Shown here piece by piece: positions 22,349 through 27,348 of a stretch of DNA of 27,348 nt. The stretch lies in contig CALFXX010000011.1 in assembly GCA_937952975.1 (NCBI GenBank), forward strand, positions 1-27,348, written 5' to 3'. Both the position numbers and the translations under genes were made by a program. Each line of letters opens with the position of its first letter. The stretch's first letter is position 1. This stretch comes from an uncultured Alcaligenaceae bacterium (GTDB lineage: Bacteria; Pseudomonadota; Gammaproteobacteria; Burkholderiales; Burkholderiaceae_B). The notes under the pieces are model-generated. The model searched no databases. It was not told the origin of the DNA and was given only the letters and a program-made list of their open reading frames with translations.

Positions 22349-22852
22349 CTACGGTTTTGGTTCAAGCGCTGTCTCTGAAGAGATAATCTCTCCTGTCGAG
22401 ACATTGATTTGGAGGATTTCACCCGAAATCGGATCCCGCACTTTGGCGATTTCCTTTCCCTTGAAGGAAGAACGCAAAATCCGGATGACTTGTTTTGTGG
22501 CTGGGTTAAATACTTCAAGTTGCAGTCGCCGCTCATTTGTGGCGATCTTGGCTACCGAGGTCTTCGCAAACATGATGTCAAGGGTCATACCGCCAATAAC
22601 ACTCGCGGTCGCTGCTACTCTAAATGAAGCCACTTCAAAACTCGCCCCATGTTTCGTCAACTGCTCGTCTATTTCCTCAACAATCGATGCTGACTTAACA
22701 GCAAAGTCCCGAACCGAGTTACCTATTGAGAGTTGACTGACAGCGGCCCCAGCATTGTCAGTGTGAGCCTTTATAGTATTTATCGCTGAGTCGGTCTTAT
22801 CTTTGAGGCTATTACCCAAATCACCCGCAGCATCTTTTACTTTATTCCACAT
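22349..22852 (-). CDS. Unknown 167-residue protein
   Basis: Not recognised. The N-terminus is helical and rich in Ala, Asp and Lys (KVKDAAGDLGNSLKDKTDSA), similar in feel to apolipoprotein- or YtxH-like stretches. A moderately hydrophobic segment (FRVAATASVIGGMTLDIMFA, about 75-94) could be a membrane helix. The C-terminal half looks like beta strands (RLQLEVFNPATKQVIRILR and GEILQINVSTGEII). No signal peptide. It starts 35 bases after the acidic repeat-protein gene on the same strand, so the two are probably one transcript. Ribosome site weak. Confidence 0.6.
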   Translation of the reverse strand: MWNKVKDAAGDLGNSLKDKTDSAINTIKAHTDNAGAAVSQLSIGNSVRDFAVKSASIVEEIDEQLTKHGASFEVASFRVAATASVIGGMTLDIMFAKTSVAKIATNERRLQLEVFNPATKQVIRILRSSFKGKEIAKVRDPISGEILQINVSTGEIISSETALEPKP

Positions 22853-22887
22853 TGATTAGGTCTCAATTTTATAAAAAAGTAGTCAAA

Positions 22888-23487
22888 TCAACTCAAAAAG
22901 GTGCCAGATCCGTCATCGAAACCGTCACCATTGGTATCAAGTACTACTACGTCGGCTAGCCCATCTCCGTTGAGATCAAGCGCAACAGTATCCATTAATC
23001 CGTCACCGTTCGTGTCGATGCCAACCGCATCAATTAAACCATCTCCGTTTGTATCAACCGCTACCGCATCAATAACGCCATCTCCATCGATATCAATAGC
23101 TACGGCATCAATCAACCCGTCCCCATTGGTATCTAACCCCACCGCATCAATAACACCATCTCCATCGGTATCGACTGCCACCGCATCCACAACACCATCT
23201 CCATCGGTATCGACTGCCACCGCATCCACAATACCATCTCCATCGGTATCGACTGCCACCGCATCCACGATACCATCTCCGTCGATATCGACAGCCACGG
23301 TGTCCAAGATTCCGTCTCTATTTGTGTCGTATGCCACGGCGTCGATGAGCCCGTTTCCGTCGGTGTCGACAGCCAATGCATTAATAACGCCATCGCCCTT
23401 TGAATCAAAGGCAACCGTATCAATGACCCCGTCCTTATTTGTGTCAATGGGTAGAGCTCTGCTTGCAGCATTAGGACTGATAGCCAT
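22888..23487 (-). CDS. Acidic protein of fourteen 13-residue DxDGDG repeats
   Basis: The 199-residue product is a 14-residue head (MAISPNAASRALPI), then fourteen units of the pattern D-T-D/N-G-D-G-h-h-D-A-V-A-V, and a short tail. Each unit holds a DxDxDG loop like those that bind calcium in EF-hands, dockerins and thrombospondin type 3 repeats, but there is no paired EF-hand helix. The protein is extremely acidic. I see no signal peptide, anchor or catalytic domain. The start is well supported: CCGGAGG lies 6 bases before the ATG. It probably shares a transcript with the unknown gene downstream. Calcium binding is inference. A long frame on the opposite strand across the same repeats is an artefact of the repeat composition. 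Confidence 0.75.
   Translation of the reverse strand: MAISPNAASRALPIDTNKDGVIDTVAFDSKGDGVINALAVDTDGNGLIDAVAYDTNRDGILDTVAVDIDGDGIVDAVAVDTDGDGIVDAVAVDTDGDGVVDAVAVDTDGDGVIDAVGLDTNGDGLIDAVAIDIDGDGVIDAVAVDTNGDGLIDAVGIDTNGDGLMDTVALDLNGDGLADVVVLDTNGDGFDDGSGTFLS
22900..23445 (-). repeat. Coding 39-bp tandem repeats, fourteen units
   Basis: Fourteen head-to-tail 39-bp units encode the 13-residue repeats. Units near 23155-23285 are almost identical (shared run such as CCATCGGTATCGACTGCC), pointing to recent unequal duplication. Outer units have diverged. Not a CRISPR array: repeats are contiguous, with no spacers, and read through as protein. Confidence 0.9.
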
Positions 23488-23869
23488 CTGAACCTCCGGT
23501 TAATTTGCTTGTTTTAGTTCTTTTGATAATTTTCGGAATTACTCAAACATTGTTCACCATTGAATTTTTCTGCTCAAACGCTTTGAATGCGAGAAATGCA
23601 TTTAAAAGCTAATGTTTGCATTGAAAAGTGCCTAAGAGAATTGTTCGTCCGGTGTCGGCTTCTGTTCGCTCCCTTCAAGGGCCGCAGAGTCTATACTCAA
23701 GCGCTCGAGCAAGATGACTTGGCTAATGAGCGATGTTTGCGACCCAGAGATCTGCAAAATTGTGACCTCATGACGCGACATTAGTCTGTTAGTCTTAAAA
23801 AGTAGCCAATCAGTACGAAGTTAAATTTTTAATAACAACAATCACTATTGAAAAAAATTGGAGCTATGA
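23488..23869. other. 382-bp intergenic region
   Basis: AT-rich ends flank a middle part of ordinary composition. It must hold divergent promoters for the repeat-protein gene and the zinc-ribbon gene. A 65-codon plus-strand frame (23587-23784) has no recognisable product, no ribosome site and unusual composition, so I do not call it a gene. No hairpin or repeat stands out. Confidence 0.4.
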
Positions 23870-24571
23870 ATGTTTTGTTCAAAATGCGGGGCCAGTAACA
23901 CTGAAGATGCTAAAGCCTGTACGTCTTGCAGTTTTTCATTTGAGACTAAGGGTGTTCAGTCCGACAAAGCCAAAGAACAAGTCGACAAAGCCAAAGAACA
24001 AGTAAAAGCAGCTGTGACAGACGCTTGGGCCACTTTTAAAGCACTAGGGCTAGATCCTGTCGGCGGACTCCTAAACGCATTTCAAGGGCTAGGAAAAGGA
24101 CGATCTTTAGGTGTGGGAGTCGCCTTTGGCGTTGTCTTTGCTTTCTGTCTGGTTATTTCTTTATATCAGATACCGTACTTCAAATACCTGCCTAACGTCA
24201 ATAGTTTTGGCGGTTTCGTGAAATTACTTCTCGTAGGAACCGTGCCGTTTGTCGCCTTGACCGCGTCGTGCATCGTAGGTGAAAAGGTAGGCGCAGGAGT
24301 GGCGGGGATTGCAGGTAACAGCTTTATTTCTGGTGTTGCGCTGCTTCCATTGGGTGCTGTATTTTTAATAGCTGCTGTGGTGGGTGTTGGAAATTTTGAA
24401 GTAATAGGTACGTTTGCAATTATCGGAGTCTGCATAACTATTTTGGTTCTGTTCGCCGGCTTGACTCGGATTGGCGGGATCACAGAAAAAATTGCATCAG
24501 TCTTAGTACCCATCATGCTGATCGTCAGCGTGTGGTTTACCAAAATTATTTTAATTACTATTTTCTCTTAA
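23870..24571 (+). CDS. Zinc-ribbon membrane protein of unknown function
   Basis: The 233-residue product starts with a zinc ribbon MFCSKCGASNTEDAKACTSC (C3, C6, C17, C20). A charged linker follows with an exact repeat DKAKEQV-DKAKEQV (21-bp DNA repeat near 23964-24005). About five membrane helices run from residue 84 to the end. The linker is likely a short coiled coil or amphipathic helix. No catalytic motif seen. Similar ribbon-plus-membrane proteins are common and mostly uncharacterised. GGAG lies about 10 bases before the ATG. It stands alone, followed by a weak terminator. Confidence 0.75.
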   Translation: MFCSKCGASNTEDAKACTSCSFSFETKGVQSDKAKEQVDKAKEQVKAAVTDAWATFKALGLDPVGGLLNAFQGLGKGRSLGVGVAFGVVFAFCLVISLYQIPYFKYLPNVNSFGGFVKLLLVGTVPFVALTASCIVGEKVGAGVAGIAGNSFISGVALLPLGAVFLIAAVVGVGNFEVIGTFAIIGVCITILVLFAGLTRIGGITEKIASVLVPIMLIVSVWFTKIILITIFS

Positions 24572-24591
24572 GCAGTGAGGTCTCTTGGCAG

Positions 24592-24631
24592 GCGATAGTC
24601 TGTTGAGACTTATCGCGCTTTGGAGATTTTT
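24592..24631 (+). terminator. Possible terminator after the zinc-ribbon gene
   Basis: GCGATAGTCT-GTTG-AGACtTATCGC (24592-24616) forms a 10-bp stem with one bulged T, then a T-run at 24627-24631. The T-run is about 11 bases from the stem, so termination may be weak. Confidence 0.4.
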
Positions 24632-24671
24632 GTTTAACGAATTGTAAACTTCAGTGCAAGGCACGCGTTCG

Positions 24672-24739
24672 TCAACACGTGTTGAGCTTCAATATGTTTA
24701 CGCTTATTCAGCGCGGCTCTCCCTTGTTTGGGAGAAGCC
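24672..24739. other. Perfect 14-bp palindrome and a strong hairpin in a gene-free stretch
   Basis: The 24,572-24,867 gap has no credible gene. It contains the exact palindrome TCAACACGTGTTGA (24672-24685). It also has a hairpin CGGCTCTCCC (24714-24723), loop TTGTTT, GGGAG-a-AGCCG (24730-24740), with one bulged A. Neither has a T-run. Near 24806-24830 a GAGCC...GGCTC pair adds a third small stem. Possible roles are an operator, a small RNA or tRNA-Ser 3' processing and termination; none is shown. Confidence 0.4.
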
Positions 24740-24867
24740 GTTTGACGGGTTATTGCTATCTCGATGAATACTGATCATCCTCCGTTAATGGGGGGTAGAT
24801 CCGTAGAGCCGAGCCATGGAGTGGGGCTCAGGATTGTCGGCCCCAGGGGCGGGCCATATGTTTTTGA

Positions 24868-24957
24868 TGGCGGAAGCGGTGAGATTCGAACTCACGGAGG
24901 GCGTGAACCCTCGCCGGTTTTCAAGACCGGTGCCTTAAACCGCTCGGCCACGCTTCC
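24868..24957 (-). tRNA. tRNA-Ser, anticodon UGA
   Basis: On the minus strand the acceptor stem GGAAGCG (24957-24951) pairs with CGCTTCC (24878-24872), followed by discriminator G and an encoded CCA (24870-24868). The anticodon stem CCGGT/ACCGG closes the loop CTTGAAA, with anticodon TGA. A long variable arm (GAGGGTTC...CCCTC) gives the class II serine form, and the T-arm shows GTGAGTTCGAATCTCAC. About 90 nt including CCA, a normal size for this tRNA. It reads UCA codons and others of the UCN box. Confidence 0.97.
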
Positions 24958-25017
24958 TTTTTCTTGAAGGGATGCATAATAAACGATTTACCGATAAATG
25001 TTTTTGAGGCGATCAAG

Positions 25018-25509
25018 ATGCGTGCAATAGAAATTACAACCCCGGGTGGTCCTGAAGTACTGGTGCCCACCACAAGGCCAGTGCCTGAAGCGGGGCGCGG
25101 TGAGGTGTTGATCAAAGTTGAGGCGGCAGGTATTAATCGCCCCGACGTGTTTCAGCGCTTGGGCCAATATGCCCCGCCACCAGGTACCACCGACTTGCCC
25201 GGGCTTGAAGTTGCCGGCGAAATCGTCAGCGGTGACGTGGGTAACAGTGGTTTCAAAATTGGCGATAAAGTCTGCGCCCTGGTCGCAGGTGGTGGCTATG
25301 CTGAGTACTGTGCGGCGCCCATCGAGCAGTGTTTGCCTGTGCCCAAGGGCTTGTCGATGATTGAAGCCGCCGGCCTGCCTGAAACCTATTTCACGGTCTG
25401 GAGCAACGTGTTTGATCGCGGACAGCTCGCAGCAGGCGAAAGTTTGCTGGTGCACGGCGGTGCGAGCGGCATCGGTACCACGGCAGTGCAATTGGCTAGC
25501 GCCTTAGGT
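25018..25509 (+). pseudogene. NAD(P)H:quinone oxidoreductase (PIG3/zeta-crystallin type), N-terminal half only
   Basis: Zinc-free medium-chain dehydrogenase/reductase family. From ATG 25018 the product shows MRAIEITTPGGPEVL, GRGEVLIKVEAAGINRPDVFQRLGQYAPPPG, PGLEVAGEIV, GDKVCALVAGGGYAEYCAAP and EAAGLPETYFTVWSNVF. The start of the NAD(P)-binding fold, LVHGGASGIGTTAVQLASALG, comes next. Family members continue for another ~160 residues, but here the sequence becomes a dehydratase right after ALG (25501-25509). The frame stays open, so it looks like one protein, but it is a join of two unrelated halves. An in-frame earlier ATG at 24964 lies against the tRNA and is unlikely. Confidence 0.85.
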
Positions 25510-25524
25510 CATGCAACTGTGTGC
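25495..25524. other. Join between betaproteobacterial and actinobacterial sequence
   Basis: Left of here the protein is a quinone oxidoreductase; right of here it is HadA (HATVCAPPTFPIVVTMN). The codons for ALG (GCCTTAGGT, 25501-25509) fit both families, so the switch may lie in a short shared sequence. Genes to the right keep actinobacterial order. Confidence 0.75.
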
Positions 25525-25809
25525 GCTCCGCCCACTTTTCCGATCGTAGTCACGATGAATGCGATGGAAGAGGCGTTCCACGATCCAGCACTTGGCATGG
25601 ACTTCACTCGAGTCGTGCATGGCGATCAGAAGTTCGTTTACACCCGACCGATTCAGGTGGGCGATGAGCTCGTAGTCACGACGATCGTCGAAGACATTCG
25701 CGCACTGGGCAATAACGATGTTGCGACCTTCCGCACTGAAGTCACATCACATGGCGAGCCCGTTGTGACTGGCTGGTCCAAGCTCATTGTTCGTGGTGAT
25801 GACGCATGA
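25510..25809 (+). pseudogene. hadA: HadA-type (3R)-hydroxyacyl dehydratase subunit, C-terminal part only
   Basis: About 100 residues of a FAS1-like/MaoC N-terminal dehydratase of actinobacterial type. The visible part is HATVCAPPTFPIVVTMNAM, GMDFTRVVHGDQKFVYTRPIQVGD, then GNNDVATFRTEVTSHGEPVVTGWSKLIVRG. The N-terminal ~50 residues of a ~150-residue protein are missing, replaced by the oxidoreductase half upstream. The stop overlaps the hadB start by four bases (ATGA), as in intact hadA-hadB pairs. In mycobacteria HadAB is the dehydratase of the FAS-II cycle; in this lineage the exact role is less certain. Confidence 0.82.
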
Positions 25810-26237
25810 GCACATCAGTAAAACTTTCTCAGGTTGCTGTTGGCGATGAACTGCCGAGCCTGACTATGAACTTCACGCGCGCCGACCTGGTTAAGTACGC
25901 AGGTGCCTCTGGCGACTTCAACATCATTCACTGGAATGAGCGCACTGCTAAAGAAGTTGGTCTGCCAGATGTGATTGCGCATGGCATGTTGACTATGGCT
26001 CGCGCTGCAAAGGTCGTCACCGATTGGATTGGCGATCCAGGCGCAGTCGTTGAGTACTCGGTACGTATGACTCGTCCCGTTGTAGTTCCAGACACTGATG
26101 CTGGTGTTGAAGTTATTTTCGGTGGCAAGGTTGGCGCCATTAATGAGGATGGCACTGTGCGCATTGATGTGAGCGCTGTCTTTGATGGCCAGACTGTGCT
26201 TGGCGCTGCCAAGGCCGTGGTTCGACTCGACGCTTAG
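25806..26237 (+). CDS. hadB: HadB-type MaoC-like (R)-hydroxyacyl dehydratase subunit
   Basis: Hot-dog-fold dehydratase, catalytic partner of HadA. The complete 143-residue product has FTRADLVKYAGASGDFNIIHWNERTAKEVGLPDVIAHGMLTMA-type sequence. This is the MaoC hydratase motif with the catalytic aspartate and histidine (GDFNIIH, residues 37-43) and the AHGML turn. The rest ends in beta strands (RIDVSAVFDGQTVLGAAKAVV). It overlaps the hadA end and is followed by murB after 7 bases. The order hadA-hadB-murB is an actinobacterial arrangement and does not fit the host of the first 25 kb. Confidence 0.88.
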   Translation: MSTSVKLSQVAVGDELPSLTMNFTRADLVKYAGASGDFNIIHWNERTAKEVGLPDVIAHGMLTMARAAKVVTDWIGDPGAVVEYSVRMTRPVVVPDTDAGVEVIFGGKVGAINEDGTVRIDVSAVFDGQTVLGAAKAVVRLDA

Positions 26238-26244
26238 GGCTGTC

Positions 26245-27246
26245 ATGACCACGCCGCTATCGCAGCTCACTACCCTCCACATCGGTGGCACACCTCGTTC
26301 GCTGATTGTTGCTGAAACTGAAGCGCAGATTATTGAAGCCGTGCGTGATGCAGATGCTGCTGGTCGTGAAGTATTCATCTTGGGTGGCGGCAGCAATGTT
26401 GTTGTGTCCGATTATTTTGCCGGCGATGTTATTCAGATTGCCTCACGTGGTCTCGTGAACGACACCTCAGCGTGTGCTGGTGCTTGGGTCACGGTTCAAG
26501 CCGGTCATGTGTGGGATGAGTTTGTTGCCGAAGCTGTTGCTCAAGGTTGGCTAGGCGTTGAAGCACTGTCTGGAATCCCGGGCACAGTTGGTGCAACGCC
26601 GATTCAAAACGTTGGTGCGTATGGTCAGCAGGTCAGCGACACCATCGCTCAAGTGCGTGCGTGGAATCGCGAAACGAATGTTATCGACACCATTTTTGTT
26701 GACGCGTTTGATTTTGGTTACCGCTCGTCGGTCTTTAAGAAGAACCCACAGCGTTGGGTCATCTTGAGCGTCTCATTCCAACTGAAGTTGGGCAATCAGT
26801 CACTGCCGATCACTTATCCAGAACTTGCTGCACATGTTGGCGTTGAAGTGGGGCAGCGTGCTGATGCAAGTGCGGTGCGCGATGCAGTCACTGCGATTCG
26901 TCGTTCCAAAGGCATGGTCGTTGATGCAGCAGATCATGACAGTTGGAGTGTTGGTTCGTTCTTTTTGAACCCGCGTGCAGATGTTGCTCCGGAGGGTGCA
27001 CCGGCTTGGGTTCAAGAAGATGGTCGCTTCAAGGTCAGTGCAGCTTGGCTCATTGAGCAGGCAGGCTTCGCTCGCGGCTTCGGTGTGAATGATCGCGTGA
27101 CGCTTTCGACTAAGCACACACTTGCGCTATCGAACCGGGGTCGTGGAACTGCTGCTGATGTGTTGGAGCTGGCCGAGCATGTTCGGGCAGGTGTTCTGGA
27201 TAAGTTCGGCATCGCACTCGAGTTCGAACCTCAGTTCATTAAATAA
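26245..27246 (+). CDS. murB: UDP-N-acetylmuramate dehydrogenase MurB
   Basis: FAD-dependent reduction of UDP-GlcNAc-enolpyruvate to UDP-MurNAc in cell-wall synthesis. From ATG 26245 (MTTPLSQLTTLHIGG) the product has 333 residues. An upstream in-frame ATG at 26182 lies inside hadB and is rejected. Motifs are VFILGGGSNVVVSD (FAD site), GIPGTVGATPIQNVGAYGQQVSD, DAFDFGYRSSVFKK, and the catalytic serine region MVVDAADHDSWSVGSFFLNP near residue 230. The C-terminus has AAWLIEQAGFARGFG and LSTKHTLALSNRG. This type of MurB, with DHDxWSxGSFF, is typical of Actinobacteria. Confidence 0.95.
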   Translation: MTTPLSQLTTLHIGGTPRSLIVAETEAQIIEAVRDADAAGREVFILGGGSNVVVSDYFAGDVIQIASRGLVNDTSACAGAWVTVQAGHVWDEFVAEAVAQGWLGVEALSGIPGTVGATPIQNVGAYGQQVSDTIAQVRAWNRETNVIDTIFVDAFDFGYRSSVFKKNPQRWVILSVSFQLKLGNQSLPITYPELAAHVGVEVGQRADASAVRDAVTAIRRSKGMVVDAADHDSWSVGSFFLNPRADVAPEGAPAWVQEDGRFKVSAAWLIEQAGFARGFGVNDRVTLSTKHTLALSNRGRGTAADVLELAEHVRAGVLDKFGIALEFEPQFIK

Positions 27247-27268
27247 CTGCTTCAACTCCCACATCCTT

Positions 27269-27348
27269 CTAACTCGCCAAGCCTTCACGAACCCGAGTTG
27301 TAACTGGCCCAGCAAATAGAATGACGTCATGCGCATCTATTTCCCAGC
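27269..27348 (-). CDS. Possible 3' end of a minus-strand gene
   Basis: The last 80 bases read on the minus strand as WEIDAHDVILFAGPVTTRVREGLAS then TAG, an open frame entering from the window edge. It looks like a normal C-terminus, but I cannot name the family. A competing plus-strand start (MRIYFP at 27330) also exists. No call between them is firm. Confidence 0.35.
   Translation of the reverse strand, partial: WEIDAHDVILFAGPVTTRVREGLAS

Noticed and set aside
22900..23445. CRISPR-like array of regular repeats
   Set aside because: Units are contiguous with no unique spacers and code for protein. No cas genes nearby.
22901..23491. 196-codon open frame on the plus strand across the acidic repeats (Thr/Ser/Pro-rich)
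   Set aside because: It is the mirror of the 39-bp repeat unit. The minus-strand frame has a strong ribosome site and a meaningful repeat motif, while the plus frame has neither.
23587..23784. 65-codon plus-strand frame in the gap before the zinc-ribbon gene
   Set aside because: No ribosome site, no recognisable features and no support from neighbours.
24764..24967. 67-codon plus-strand frame near the tRNA
   Set aside because: It runs antisense through the tRNA-Ser gene, and its product is the usual spurious translation of a tRNA region.
25018..25809. Genuine oxidoreductase-dehydratase fusion enzyme
   Set aside because: Both halves are truncated at the join, and the downstream genes belong to another phylum's gene order. 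A chimeric join explains all of this more simply.

Overview
The first ~25.5 kb reads as a chromosome fragment of a betaproteobacterium, most likely Burkholderiales. Reasons: a tripartite-tricarboxylate (Bug-type) binding protein, a DctPQM TRAP operon, the DUF2868/DUF3482 gene pair, hemN and a full molybdenum-cofactor locus, at intermediate GC with dense operons. The last ~1.85 kb is different. From about 25,501 the sequence changes in mid-gene from a quinone oxidoreductase into the back half of an actinobacterial HadA-type dehydratase, followed by hadB and murB in the usual actinobacterial order. I read this as a chimeric join of two organisms (probably an assembly artefact of a mixed sample), not as a real fusion gene.

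Layout. 1-2,386 (minus): hemN, cut by the window edge, and a nitronate monooxygenase. 2,520-3,125 (minus): a PemK/MazF toxin with no visible antitoxin, preceded by a short promoter-hairpins-terminator unit. 3,166-7,353 (minus): Moco operon moaA-moeA-moaD-moaE-mobA-moaC, with a 41-bp tandem duplication at the start of moaC. 7,545-10,153 (plus): divergent modABC molybdate importer. 10,261-10,846: brnT-brnA toxin-antitoxin pair with a promoter/operator inside the 5' end of the brnT frame. 10,833-18,644: a metabolic block of unknown substrate. On the minus strand it has a FadR-type GntR regulator, a Bug binding protein, a GlcG/HbpS-like protein and a heme-oxygenase-fold di-iron oxidase. Divergent from these are two [2Fe-2S] ferredoxins flanking a 99-residue unknown protein. 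A minus-strand TRAP transporter operon with a CitE/HpcH-like lyase follows. 18,715-19,249: an MNT antitoxin gene with a decayed HepT toxin relic. 19,471-22,264: DUF2868 membrane protein plus DUF3482 GTPase. 22,349-23,487 (minus): an unknown protein and a protein made of fourteen 13-residue DxDGDG repeats. 23,870-24,571: a zinc-ribbon membrane protein. 24,868-24,957: tRNA-Ser(UGA). 25,018-27,348: the chimeric end.

How the parts fit. modABC brings in molybdate and the divergent moa/moe/mob operon builds the cofactor, so the 190-bp spacer between them, with two clear hairpins, is a natural control point. No molybdoenzyme is in the window. The 10.8-18.6 kb block looks like an uptake-and-oxidation module: two kinds of solute-binding protein, a di-iron oxidase needing electrons, two ferredoxins to deliver them, a C-C lyase, and a GntR regulator with a good candidate operator in the divergent oxidase/ferredoxin promoter. 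This block is the best candidate for an undescribed system. All homology statements come from reading motifs, not from searches.
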